A stretch of 64,000 bases of DNA from positions 163,090,709-163,154,708 of the forward strand of contig CM076997.1 in assembly GCA_039090855.1 (NCBI GenBank), given 5' to 3'. Source of the stretch: Macrothele yani. Lineage: Eukaryota > Arthropoda > Arachnida > Araneae > Macrothelidae. Below the pieces are notes generated by a model. The model saw only the letters and a list, made by a program, of their open reading frames with translations. It searched no databases and was not told where the DNA came from. Shown piece by piece: positions 22,389-33,229 of the stretch. A program made the translations under genes and the position numbers. Each line of letters starts with the position of its first letter. Positions within the stretch are counted from its first letter, which is position 1.

Positions 22389-22860
22389 CGAAAAAAAAAA
22401 AAAACGAAAAAAAAAAAACGATCCCTGCGTTTTGGTCTTTTGTAATTTTGTAATCGAAATATTTCCCTCTAGAAGGCGTAACGCACATGCAATTAAATTC
22501 GAAATACATTTTCCACTATGCCATTGCTTTCACAAAATTAGAAAACGTATTTTACTTTCCGGTCCTTTTTGCCGGGAAAATCGTTTTACCTACAGCTTGT
22601 AATTTAAATAATGAATTGTCTAAAATACTATAAAGAGCGATTTTAAAGACTCTCTTTACGTTGGATCGAGGTCAAGACGATTTTGCATGTTTTTTATAAT
22701 ATTTTGTTACAAAATTATTTTCCACTAGAGAAGTAAAATCTAAATGATTATATCAGTTCCGCCATTGTGTTGGCTCTGCAATGATAATAATGGGCCTCAT
22801 TTAAGAAATAATAGGGGTATGCAAACGTTTCCGCCGTTTTAAGGAGAAAGAAGACCGAAA
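21925..22860. other. No recognisable gene; A-rich simple repeat at 22361-22421
   Basis: AT-rich DNA with an (A)n tract interrupted by ACG at 22361-22421. The minus 'VFFFFFF' frame there is a translation of that tract. No element is recognised. Confidence 0.5.
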
Positions 22861-22882
22861 CAATCAGGAAAACAGTACACAT

Positions 22883-23905
22883 TTATTCAACGAAATATTG
22901 GCAGTTAGCATCAATGACCTTTTGGAACTTTTCGGGCAACAAATGAATGTCCCTGTGATAGAACGACTCGGGTTTTGAGCTGAAGAACGCAGTGACGAAA
23001 TTTTCCACCTCTGGAAATGTGGTGAACCGCTGTTGGGCTAGGGCATGTTGCATAGAGCGAAACAGATGTACGCCTGAGGGTGCAATGTCCGCGGAGTAAG
23101 ACAGGTCCGGTGGTGTAAAACCTCCCAGGGTAAGTGTTCAAGTGTTGATATCGTGGTGGCACCCCGACGTCCTTTACCTGTTCATGGGCGTTTTTGCTCG
23201 ATTGCGGCGTTCAGTTGCATCAACTGATCGCTATATCGTAGCTTAGTGATTGTTTCGCACGGTTTGAACAGTTCGAAGTACAGGACTCCTTGCATATCCC
23301 ACCACACACAAAACAGCACCTTTTGTCGCCTTAGATATCCTGTTTTGCAGTGGAAGTTGATGGCTCGCCTGGATCGACCCAGGAGCGCTTGCGTACGGGG
23401 TTGTCGCAATAGACCCAATATTAATCCCCGGTGACAACCTTCCACAAGAAAGTCTTCCCTTGAAACCTCTTCAGCAACGACAAGCAGATACCAATCGTTT
23501 ACCAATATTGCGCTTCCTTAAAGTACGCGGAACCCACTTACCAATCTTCTGGATCTTCCCCAGTACCTGTAGACGCCGTACCGCCGTCGATTGATCCACT
23601 TTCAAACGTTGTGCTAGTTGCGCGGTCGATTGTGCGGCATTCTCTTGCAACAGTGATTCCAGCTACCCTTCTGCGAGTTCCTGCGGTCTACCTGCACGTG
23701 GATTGCCTTCCAAGCTTAGATCGCCTTTCCTAAACCTGGAAAATAATTCTCGACGCGTCCGCTCACCCACAACCGTTTCGCCATACGCCTGACATATTGA
23801 ACCGTAGGCTTCACTCGCACTTTTCCCTAAATTAAAAATGCTGTCCGGGGAACGACAAGCACTTGTCCCCCACTGGAACAGTACCTTTTGTCCCGCTCAG
23901 AGCCA
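22883..23905 (-). pseudogene. mariner transposase, decayed
   Basis: Minus-strand fragments in order: 'RREYFSRFRKGDLSLEGNPR' + 'AGRPQELAEG' (N-terminal HTH region), 'STAQLAQRLKVDQSTAVRRL' (second HTH), 'LPLQNRISKATKG' / 'RRQKVLFCVWWDMQGVLYFE' + 'LFKPCETI' (mariner block KVLLCIWWD..GVLYYEL), 'LMQLNAAIEQKRP', then 'LSYSADIAPSGVHLFRSMQH' (the family's YSPDLAPSD..LF, third catalytic D region, damaged) and 'NFVTAFFSSKPESFYHRDIH' + 'LLPEKFQKVID' to a stop at 22883. DD34D mariner; frameshifts and stops make it dead. Clear terminal repeats were not found. Confidence 0.87.
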
Positions 23906-23992
23906 TCCGGTGTGACGTGCTAATGGGCAGGGGTTTAATACGGACGACAAGGAGATACGTTCGTCCACGCAAACTTTAGATTTGGACTCAGT

Positions 23993-24946
23993 CAGGGGCG
24001 AATTGGTCCACCGGGTCACCGGCATACTTTCTGGTGGACCACTCGAGAAATGGCAGACTAATTATTGTATCTTCTCTGTCTGGATTGGTTGGAATGACCG
24101 AATAATTATTTTTGCACTGATGAATAAGAACCGTTAAATTCATTTGAGGAACGTTTTTGTCTTGAAAACAATTGGCGTTTCATGCTAGCCATATATATAT
24201 ATATAGCAAAGCAAAATTTTCTCTATTTCCGTGAAATATTCGCCATCGGACCAGACAGTCTGTTACAAATAAATTACGCAAACTGCTGTTAAGAGTAGGT
24301 CTGAATTAGATATATTATTTAATTGCGGTTAAGCGAGGGCCAAAGGGACATTGGTAGGTCCCATTCAACTTTTGTATTCTTGAAGGAAGCACTAGTAACA
24401 GTTTTGATAGTCCATCATTCCCACATCCATATCCACGAACAGACATAGAACTCAAAGCGTTTCTCAGACGGAGAAGATCTAAAACCGTGTCCTACCCCCG
24501 TTTATCTCAAAAAAAAAAAAAAAAACCCAACGACTTACCGGTACTGATTCATAGATGAAAATGTTGTTTTGTTTGTCAAAATAATTAGTAGACTTAAAAA
24601 AGGTTCTATTCAAGGAGGTAATACGAACACCTTTGCACAGCAGATGATCAGTGACCAAATAAACATAATTATCTGGTACAAACCCAAGTTTGGAGCATGG
24701 TCTGATGCTACGTTCAGTCATGAGTCGACTTTTAAATTTTTTTTCGCTCTTAAATTGCTAATGAAATTTGTTCACGACTGAATTAGTTTTACAATGCACA
24801 CTTCAACAATCCTATTTCATCTAGGAGTTAACGGATTTTTTTTCGTAAGGAAATTTATAAGATGTTCCCCTGTGGGTACATGTATTTCTGTAGTGGACCA
24901 CAAGGCTAAAATTCCCGGCCTAGTTTCATGGACACATCCGCCCCTG
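23993..24946. mobile_element. Probable hAT-type element (short, non-coding)
   Basis: Left end CAGGGGCGAATTGGTCCACC and right end GGACACATCCGCCCCTG are inverted and carry the CAGGGGCG-type terminus of hAT elements. The flanking 8-mers GACTCAGT (23985-23992) and GACGCAAT (24947-24954) agree at six of eight positions, fitting an old 8-bp hAT duplication. 'GTGGACCAC' recurs near both ends. No transposase is seen in the ~950 bp, so it would be non-autonomous. A (TA)n tract lies at 24188-24203. Confidence 0.6.
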
Positions 24947-25081
24947 GACGCAATAGTCTTTACTAAACCCAACATTACATTCTCAGTTAATTCACTAACT
25001 AGACGAAACCCGTCGGAATCGACGGTTAGATTTTTTTTTAAAGAATAAACTCATATAAAACAACAAATGTAAACTTTGTTT

Positions 25082-25295
25082 GGCCGCCCCTGTGGCGCAG
25101 TGGTCTGAGCGATGGCTTTTGATCATTCGTCCGAAAGGTGTCCGGGTTCGAATCCCGGTGAGGCATGGGTGTTGTGTTTGTCTGACTACCCTGGTTATCT
25201 CCCTTCCCGGGAACCAGTGACCCTAAATTATGGACCGGCTACTGCTTGTAGCCCATTGAGTTGCTCACGGTGGTTGTTAAACCTCCAATAAAAAA
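25082..25295 (+). mobile_element. SINE-A copy 8, 10-bp target duplication
   Basis: Full SINE with 'GCCGCCCCTGTGGCGCAGTG' head, box B 'GGTTCGAATCC', body and A-tail, between AAACTTTGTT repeats at 25071-25080 and 25296-25305. Confidence 0.95.
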
Positions 25296-25359
25296 AAACT
25301 TTGTTAGAAGACAAATCCTTTCAACCACTTCAGTACAGACAATAGTCCAGGTTGTGATG

Positions 25360-25704
25360 GGGGTTGGTGTTTTTTGACTAAAGCTTTAACGACCACCGTA
25401 AGCAACTCAATGGGCTATACCCCGGTAACACAGCCTTACAATTTAACGTAGTTCCAACACTGAGCCACGGTCTTCTATTCCTAAAAGACGGTGGCTCAGC
25501 ATTGGGCATACGTTAAATTGCAAGACTGTGCTGTCTGGGTATGCAGTCACCCGTCCCTAATTTAGGTCATTGGTTTCAGGGAAGGATGAGAGCTAGTGCC
25601 GTAAGACGAACACACTATCCGTGCCTCATCGGGATTCAAATCCGGACCCTTCACGAACAAATCATCATAAGCCAGCGCTTAGACCACTGGGCCACCAGGG
25701 CCGC
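25360..25704 (-). mobile_element. SINE-A copy 9, interrupted by a MITE
   Basis: Reverse SINE whose body is split after 'AATGGGCTATA' and resumes at 'GCAGTCACCCGTCCC'. Probable target duplicates CAGGTTGTGATG (25348-25359) and CAGGTTCCTGATG (25705-25717) flank it. Confidence 0.88.
25420..25539. mobile_element. 120-bp palindromic MITE in the SINE, TA target
   Basis: The insert is almost entirely one imperfect palindrome: 'CACAGCCTTACAATTTAACG' on the left matches the complement of 'CGTTAAATTGCAAGACTGTG' on the right, and the arms continue to a centre near 25480. TA occurs on both sides (25418-25419, 25540-25541), and the uninterrupted SINE consensus has a single TA there. This fits a Tc1/mariner-type MITE. 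No coding capacity. Confidence 0.88.
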
Positions 25705-25717
25705 CAGGTTCCTGATG

Positions 25718-26064
25718 AGCATCACGACTGCACCCTTTTCAGTCGTAAAATGTGAGGCGGAAGTCCACTCATCTCGATCGTGTGAAAAAATTCAACTGGA
25801 TAGCGCACTAATTCACTCTCATCCTCAGTCACAACTGTGTTTGTAAATGTTGTTGGAATGAGATTCGCGTTGCAAATACTCTTCATTCTCTCTTGTCTGA
25901 GACATATAGTTGCGACCCATTCATCGCTCACGCCTTCCAATAAGGCTCCTACATTTTTTTTGTTTTGATTTTTCTTGTTTTCTGCGCGAGAGACATTCTG
26001 TTAAGGGTAACACTATGCACACACCAAGTCTGACACTGAACTGAATGCCTGATGTTAATAAGTG
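25718..26064. other. No recognisable gene
   Basis: Short frames without motifs; nothing recognised. Confidence 0.45.
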
Positions 26065-26269
26065 CCGCACGCTCCTCCCATAGATTTTACATGGAAAATT
26101 TTCCGCCCTGCTACGACCAACGCGTTGCCCCAAATCTGAGTTTTCTCTTCGACTGGCACATCTACATGGGTAAGACCTTTATTTTGATACCTAAACCATA
26201 TTTTTACGTTCAGCCGTTCTCCCAAAATAGGTCTCACAGTAAAAAACTGTATAGAATGAAGATATAGAT
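26065..26269. repeat. ~205-bp direct repeat, copy 1
   Basis: Starts 'CCGCACGCTCCTCCCATAG' and ends 'GAAGATATAGAT'. It contains 'GTTTTCTCTTCGACTGGCAC' and 'TTTTGATACCTAAACCAT'. It matches 26577-26779 along its length with scattered changes. Just downstream, 'ATAGTCAACTGAAATTTTTAT' -type 21-25 bp is itself doubled (26273-26320). Confidence 0.85.
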
Positions 26270-26576
26270 GGCGATAGTCAACTGAAATTTTTATAACAAT
26301 AGTCAACTGAAATTTTTATTTACATCTTTACATAATGGCAAACATCTTACCTACGTGAATAAACTGGATCGAATGAATATTAAATTGTATGTATACATCA
26401 CACAGTCCCACGGCATAACGCAATCAGGTCTTCGAGAGTGTTCGCTGTTCCAATGAGGAGCCCTTTGATACGAATGCTTGCTAGCGTTGCTTTGCGCAAC
26501 GGTTCGCTTAGATAAGAGAAGACTTCGGACTATCTCTGCCCCTCCATGCCCCTGCCTTTAACAGCGCGTGAGTCAA

Positions 26577-26779
26577 CCGCACGCTTCTCCCATAGACTTT
26601 ACATGGGTACTTTGCCGCCCCGCCCCACGCAAGCCGTTGCCCCAATCTCAGTTTTCTCTTCAACTGACACGTCTACATGGTAAGACCTTCATTTTGATAC
26701 CTCAACCATTTCTTTAAGTTCAGACGTTCTCGCAAAATAGGACTCAAAGTAAAAAACGTTATAGAATTAATATATAGAT
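26577..26779. repeat. ~205-bp direct repeat, copy 2
   Basis: Second copy, offset about 510 bp from the first; same order of landmarks ('CGCACGCTTCTCCCATAGAC', 'GTTTTCTCTTCAACTGACAC', 'TTTTGATACCTCAACCAT', 'TATATAGAT'). The family is unknown. Confidence 0.85.
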
Positions 26780-27639
26780 TTAGTTCTCATTTTCTTAAGA
26801 AAATTAATACTTTAGTGTTCGAATAATGAGTATTTTACATCAAAGAGATGTGAAAGAAAAATTGCAAAAACATGTACGTGCTATTTACATTACCTACACT
26901 GCTTTCTCTAGCAATGGGCTACGGTGATCGCTACGGTGATGACCATGGGCGAGGTGCTTCTACGTCTTCATTTTCGATCGTTGATACCGACTCACTTGCA
27001 CGTCTTCTTGGTAGTTCCACTTCTTGATTTGCCGATAGCTCTTTCACAAGCTCAGCGATGTCTTCCTTGGCTCTGGGCGCGCCTAAGAAAATGGCCGAAT
27101 CTCTCCTTTGTCTCACTTAGCTACGGGATCAAGACTTGTCTTCTTGTGGAAAGAGAAGTACAGTCGCATATCATGTACGTGCGATGTTCGCTGTTCGGAC
27201 TCAACAGCAAAAGCACCTGGGACAAAATGTATGTACATTTTACCCTTGAACATTTTCATAATTGCTCATGATAACGAAATGCTTTATATATATATTTGGA
27301 AAGAAAAACCATGTCTTCTGGCAATGAAAAATGCTTATATGTAAAGGAAGTTCTTTTCTACGTCCACAGAGGTTATCTGTGCGGCCATTTGAAGCACGCA
27401 AAGCATGTGGGACGTATTATTCACAATCAATATTTTCTCATCTAAGAACCACATGTTGTTTTTCAATTTTTTTGCAAACAAGTCTTACTCTAGATATCAC
27501 CTTTGAATATTATTTTTATAGCTTGTCCTTTTTTTTAATGTATATCTAGATGTTTTCTATCAGATCGAAAGAGTTTACTAAAATTGCATCATTTTTGTCC
27601 AGAGCAGAAATAGCTGTCAGAAACTTTAATTTGAAATAC
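26780..27639. other. No supported gene; one possible coding scrap
   Basis: The minus frame at 26931-27116 (61 residues, 'AKEDIAELVKELSANQEVEL', acidic/basic mixed) has a protein-like composition but no family match and no supporting context. The rest is AT-rich. Confidence 0.35.
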
Positions 27640-28155
27640 ATCAGAGTTGAATAATAATGAAACGCATATAGCGTATTAAATCAGTTTATTTTTGTGAAGT
27701 AGTCAGCACAAAGATTCGCCAAGTTTTCGCACTCTACTGGGAGGCTTTTGCAATGTGATGGTAGAAATAAAAATGCAGAGAATTGGAACTGGTAAAGAAC
27801 GAAGACAATTTTCGAAAATAACGCGGGTGACATCACGAGCATGAACCTTTATCGCGTAATTATACAGTGCGCCGTGATGTGTTTCCATCTTTTAATAGCG
27901 CATGCCAAACCATTGGTAGCTCAGTAGAGACTATATATTTGCATGCCACTTTGCTGGATAGGATTTCCACTATTTTCCTGATGGCAGTCCCTTTGAAATT
28001 CGTGTAAGGGGCAATTCTTCAAATATTATTCCGTACAGGAGCAACCGAGCAATGTATGACTTCTCTGGCGAGGGCTGTGTTCTGAATGTCCTGATTCACA
28101 CTTCGTACGTGTTCTTTACATGTAGTGTCCAAGGATCGATTTTTATTCCTATATA

Positions 28156-29580
28156 CACTGACGGAAAAAAAATCCCAACAACAAGTAGTGGTGGTGTTAG
28201 ATAAACGACAGTTGGTAGGCGGTGAGAGTACATCTATAAGATGACGTCTATGCAAATTTCGCGCTCGGCGCATACGTGTGGCGCTAGTAGCGCCCCTAGG
28301 AACATGCAAAGCAGGTTTGCTGTAAATACGCGCTGTAACGTTCGTAAGTGTTAGTTATCGTTGAGATTCGACGTAGGGTGTTGATGTTAGTCAAGAATGC
28401 CTTTAAGAAGACGAAGAAGCCATAATCATCAGCTCACGGAGTTTGAACGAGGTCGTATAATAGGACTACGAAAAGGTGGATTTTCTTTCCGCAATATTGC
28501 AGAACGACTTGGCAGGAATGTAGCCACTGTGCATGATTGTTAGCAGCGGTGGTCAAGGGAAGGTACTGCCTCAAGAATATCGGGTTCCGGCCGGCCACGT
28601 GGCACTACTGAGAGGGAAGACCACCTTGTACGGCGTATGGCCGTGGCGCATCGTACCGCGTCTGCGGCGGCAATTCGAGCTGCAGTTGCCACAACAGCGA
28701 CACAACGAACTGTTACAAATCGGTTACTTGAAGGACAGCTCCGAGCCAGACGCATTGTAGCGTGCATTCCCCTTACTCCAAACCACTGCCGTTTGCGACG
28801 TCAGTGGTGTCAAGCTAGAGCTCATTGGAGGACGGAGTAGAGATCTGTTGTGTTTTATGATGAAAGCCGGTTCTGCCTGGGTGCCAGTGATGGCCGTGTG
28901 TTGGTTAGAAGGAGGCCAGGTGAGCGTCTGCAACCAACCTGTCTGCGGCCGAGACACACTGGACCTACACCTGGAGTTATGGTCTGGGGAACAATTTCCT
29001 ATGACAGCAGGATCACTCTCGTGGTTACCTCACGCACCCTGACGGCACACCTGTGCGTCGGTCTGGTGATTCAACCTGTTGCTGCCATTCAAGAACAGCA
29101 TCCCAGGGGGTGTTTTCCAACAGGATAACGCTCGTCTGCATACCGCTGTTGTAACCCAACATGCTCTACAGAGTGTCGACATGTTGCCGTGGCCTGCTAG
29201 ATCACCAGATCTTTCACCAATCGAGCACGTATGGAACATCATTGGACGACAACTCCAGCGTCACCCCCAACCAGAATTAACCGTCCCTGTATTGACCGAC
29301 CAAGTGCAACAGGCATGGAACTCCATCCCACAAACTGACATCCAGCACCTGTACGACACAATGCATGAAGGTTTGAGTGCTTGCATTCAACATTCTGACG
29401 GTTACACCGGTTATTACTGTACCAGCATTTCACATTTAAAATGGCTCTTCTCGCGCTTACAATAAGCTGTGATCTTGAAACCCTAATCTAATAAATATGT
29501 TACCTATACAAATGTATTGCCGCCATTTCATTCCTCTACAACTATTTTTTTGTGGTGTTGGGATTTTTTTCCCGTCAGTG
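28156..29580 (+). mobile_element. Tc1-like element, family C, near-intact
   Basis: Left CACTGACGGAAAAAAAATCC and right GGATTTTTTTCCCGTCAGTG are inverted repeats, with TA at 28154-28155 and 29581-29582. Length 1425 bp. It lies inside the Penelope endonuclease region. It has the fewest lesions of the Tc1-type elements here, which suggests a recent insertion. Confidence 0.95.
28397..29465 (+). pseudogene. Tc1-like transposase (Tc1-C), two stops and one frameshift
   Basis: From 'MPLRRRRRSHNHQLTEFERG' (ATG 28397): HTH1 'RIIGLRKGGFSFRNIAERLG', stop after 'VATVHDC' (28540), GRP hook 'SGSGRPRGTTERED', HTH2 'ATQRTVTNRLLEGQL', a stop before 'RSVVFYDESRFCL' (first catalytic D), 'PGVMVWGTISYDS', a frameshift near 29080-29100, then 'GGVFQQDNARLHTAVVTQHA' (second D), 'LPWPARSPDLSPIEHVWNII' (E of the DD34E triad) and 'IQHSDGYTGYY' near the C-terminus; stop TAA at 29464. 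Length about 355 residues is normal. Confidence 0.92.
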
Positions 29581-31559
29581 TATATATCTTTCCCGTATTG
29601 TCAGGATATACCAACGGTACAGCGTACACACCCGCCTTTTCTTTCTCACACTGTCTCTCCTTGCAACTTGATATTATATGTGTTAACGGGGTCGGAGACT
29701 TCACTGCTATTAATATTCTGGTATTACGTAATAAATTCTTTAACCAATATGCGAAGCCTGGGATATATGTGATGGATCCTGCGTATCTCATTGTCCTACT
29801 AGGTGATTTTGCTATTGCTAATATCATACGATTTCTCACAGTCCTACTCTGTCTGTCATCCTTCTTATATCCAGCCTTTAGATATTTGCTATAAATTTTA
29901 TCAGTTTCTTTATTATTTGGGTCGTCGGGTTTATATGCGTTGTATGTTCGATAGAACCACGCTCTAAATGCGGAAATGTTGTACTCCTTTGGGCAGTGCG
30001 AATCAGTAGGGACAAGGTTCGGTACAACGGTCGATTTATAATAAACGTTAAAATCGAAGCTGGATGTTTTTTTCCTTCTGAGTGCGACGTCAAGATAATT
30101 CAACTTCCCTTCTTTTTCAAGCTCCATGGTGAACTTTATTGTATAGTGTAGGTTGTTTATCTTGCGCATGAAATCCTTTAATTCGTCTACTCCATGTTCC
30201 TATATGAACAATATGTCGTCAGCATAGCGGTTCCACACTCGGAGTTTCTTGATACAATTTAAAAAGATGAGAGTCGTCTAGAGGCCTAAGTCCTGCTTCC
30301 GCAAGGACTGATGATAGAGGTGAACCCATCGGTGCTCCTTTAGTTTGTTTGTAGATGTTTCCATCCAACTTGAAATAGTTGGCTAGTAATCAGATATATG
30401 ACGCTGATAATTTTCTTTGTTTGTGTTAGTGTGTGAATGCACGGGAAGTGACGATAATTTCTTCAAGGTTTGCGACAGCCTCTGGTGTAGGTATAGATGG
30501 ATATAAAGACACTATTTTGAAACTTCTCATTATATCCTTATGAAATATATTTAACCTTCTTGGGCGATCCACATATTCTTTTGTTGACTTGATTACGTAA
30601 TCAGAGTTTTTAAACGTTCAGAAAAGAATTTAGCTACAGATGTTTTTAATATGTAAGTAGGAGCTTTGTCTTTTTTGCAACTATAGGTCTAAGGGTAGAT
30701 CCAGGTTTATGATTTTTTAGTCGTCCAAAAGGTGATGGAATTGTTGGGCCCGGTGGAAACTTCGCTGATATTCAAATAATTTCCGGTAGATCTTTGTCCC
30801 TGGCCACAGCTTGAACTTTCCGTATTATGCTGTTTAGAGGATTCTTCGACTGCAGGATTGAGACCGATTGATCAACAAATTAATTCCTTAAGTTTTCTAA
30901 TATAATCAGACCTGTTCATAATGGCAATCTGATGCGACTTGTCGGTTAGGGTAATCGATATCCTAGGGCCATTGCGTAGCTTCTCCAAAACTTTATTAAT
31001 CAACCTGTCACTTTCTTTAAAGTTCCTTTTTTGCAATACTCCTCCTATTAAAATTCAGTACACTTCTTCTTAACTTCGATACCGCCAAACATCTGGTCAT
31101 ATCACGATCTTCTGCTGGAACTTGGGAAATTATACTTTCTACTTCTGATTTTAACTGCTTGGTTTTAGGCTTCGATGGAGGTCAATATTTTGGCCTAAGC
31201 TCCAAAACTTTTACTTGTTAATCCATCATAGTTACTGTCAATTCATTTATGAAGGAGACTCTGTAATGATTAGTTCGAATATGAGTTGATCGAAGAATCT
31301 CTAGTTTTTTACGATGCTTCTTATTCAGGACCTCTTCCTCTCTTGAAATCGGAACACTGACTTTTCGAAGAAGGATATAAATATATTGGTGGGGCTATGA
31401 TCTCTAACGCCTGGTAATGTCTGAAAGTTCTGGAATGCTATTTCCTTACCAGTATTTTTTTCCCTTTCTATGCGTGAGAGCGTTCTTTCGAGAAAGTATT
31501 TGTTACGTCGCTGGAACAAGTTGTCACTCAACGCTGACTTAAACTGTAAAAACGTCGGG

Positions 31560-32245
31560 ATGAGGCTTCGCATATTGGTTAAATAATTTATTACGTGATA
31601 ACAGCATATTAATAGCAATGCAGTCCTCGACCCCGTTATCACATATAATATCAAATTGCAAGGAGAGACAGTGTTAGGAAGAAAAGGCGAATGTGTACGC
31701 TATACCGTTGGTATATCCTGACAACACGGGAAAGATATATATATATAGAAATGAAAATCAATCCTTGTACACTAGACGTAAAGAACACGAACGAAGTGTG
31801 TACCAGGACATGCAGAACACAGCCCTCCCCAGAGAAGTGATGCATTGCACGGCCGCTCCTGTATGGAATAATATAAGAAGAAATGCCCCTTACACGAATT
31901 TCAAAGCGACTGCTATCAGGAAAACAGGGGAAATCATATCGAGAAAAGGGGCATGCAATGACATAGTCTCTGCTGAACTGCCAATGGTTTGGCATGGTTA
32001 TTCAAAGATGGAAACACATCACGGCGCACTGTATAACTACGTGATAAAAGTTCATGCTCGTGATGACACCCTCGTTATTTTCAAAAATCATCTTCGTTTT
32101 TTACATGTTCCAATTCTCTGCATTTTTGTGTCTACCATTGTCTTGCAAAAACTTCCCAGTGGAATGCGAAAGATTGGCGAATCTTTGTGCTGACTACACC
32201 ACAAAAATAATTGATTTCATAAGTTATATGCTTTTCCTTATTATA
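31560..32245 (+). mobile_element. Penelope 3' fragment in inverted orientation
   Basis: The + strand carries 'VYAIPLVYPDNTGKIYIY' then 'NENQSLYTRRKEHERSVYQD', 'MQNTALPREVMHCTAAPVWN' and a C-terminus ending 'GMRKIGESLC' with stop at 32191-32193. These match the minus-strand element's GIY-YIG end at 27703-28155/29581-29760. Open frame 31693-32193 is cleaner than the minus copy. It lacks the RT, so it is 5'-truncated. Confidence 0.88.
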
Positions 32246-32289
32246 GCTGTCATAAATTTGGAAATATAAGCATTAATAAAAGCCAGTTT

Positions 32290-32720
32290 ACTGATGATAG
32301 TTGATTTTCTTAATAGTTGTTTGTCTCTAACGATCGTGAAGGTATCCTCATCTGGAAGGCCATTCACTAAATCATAAATTCTTTCCATGTGTGAAGCATG
32401 ATAAACGACAACATATATCCATGTTCCCCACTTCGTTGAAACTGTTTATGGTGGAAGATTAATTGTAGAGCCATTACCCTAAATAATTGAATTCGAGAGG
32501 CAGTTTTTAAGAAAAACTTTTTTCGCTATTGATATCAATTCGTCAGCGTCAGGAAATAATGTTTTCAATTCTGAAACTCTTTTTAATGCGTGAGCTAAAC
32601 AATCATGAGATGAATCACATCTAGAAACAACAAGAATTGCAAAGTTTATCAGCCTTTTTCATACAAACAGTTGTGTAGCAGAGAATAAGTAAACACTTAT
32701 CTTTTGAATGGAAGTGGGTT
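32290..32720 (-). pseudogene. hAT transposase fragment
   Basis: Minus strand: 'RCDSSHDCLAHALKRVSELK' + 'TLFPDADELISIAKKVFLKT' + 'ASRIQLFRVM', which has the layout of hAT transposase segments (CxAHxLHRV...FP.VD.LIS..KKVF.KAPSR). A degraded part, 'LVNGLPDEDTFTIVRDKQLL', follows at about 32320-32390. No catalytic residue assignment is possible and no ends are seen. Confidence 0.6.
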
Positions 32721-33229
32721 AGTTTGAGTATCACCTTTCGTAACTGGGGAGTGTTTTTTAACAGGTGGTTTTTCTGTTGTTCCATGATGCCATTATGGAG
32801 TTAATATAGAAAAACGTGATTTCGTTTTTTCAAGTTCTTTTCTAGAAAATGATCAGGATAAATGCAAAACATTACACTAAATGTAAAAATTTGCTTTTAT
32901 TCGTCAAAGTGGCTAAAATGCAAAAATATGCAAAGTAAGCATTTTGATTAAACATCTGGGCTTTACTTTTCACTTATAATGAAACCCGGACCATTCAATA
33001 CGATCCTGAAATGAAACAAAAAGAGTCGACGCGTTGCAAAACACCAACTTTACTAAAAATAAGATAATCACGGTAAATCAAGTGAATATTTAAGGCATTT
33101 TAATTGTTTTCTTTGATATTAAGGCTGTGATTTTGACAGAGAGGTTTCCGGTGGAGCAACAGTGAAATTCATTACAAGTGGGCTCTGGTGACATTGACAC
33201 ACAGAGTTAGAAGAAAGAGACCAGAGTTG
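32721..33229. other. No recognisable gene
   Basis: AT-rich with 'ATGCAAAAATATGCAAA' near 32920; possibly the upstream part of the hAT remnant. Nothing else seen. Confidence 0.4.

Larger units (their letters stand above)
27640..31558 (-). mobile_element. Penelope-like element, nearly full length, decayed
   Basis: Reading on the minus strand from about 31558 down to 27640: a decayed N-terminal region, reverse transcriptase, and a C-terminal GIY-YIG-like endonuclease, the Penelope order. The Tc1-C element at 28156-29580 interrupts it; without that it is about 2.5 kb. At its 5' side lies a partial copy in opposite orientation (31560-32245), the inverted junction arrangement known from Penelope elements. 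Confidence 0.85.
27703..31560 (-). pseudogene. Penelope RT + GIY-YIG endonuclease, decayed
   Basis: N-terminal 'FLERTLSRIEREKNTGKEIA' at about 31440-31500; RT motifs 'YFKLDGNIYKQTKGAPMGSP' + 'LSSVLAE' near 30300-30380, 'WNRYADDILF' (catalytic ADD) near 30215, 'MELEKEGKLNYLDVALRRK' and 'DSHCPKEYNISAFRAWFYRT' in the open stretch 29528-30169; then the GIY-YIG start 'AGVYAVPLVYPDNTGKIY'. Beyond Tc1-C the endonuclease continues 'NKNRSLDTTCKEHVRSVNQD' and ends at a stop at 27703. Many stops and frameshifts lie in 30170-31300. The Tyr-Ile-Gly part of the second motif is lost at the insertion site. Confidence 0.85.

Noticed and set aside
22288..22509. Phe-rich membrane peptide
   Set aside because: Translation of an interrupted poly(A) tract.
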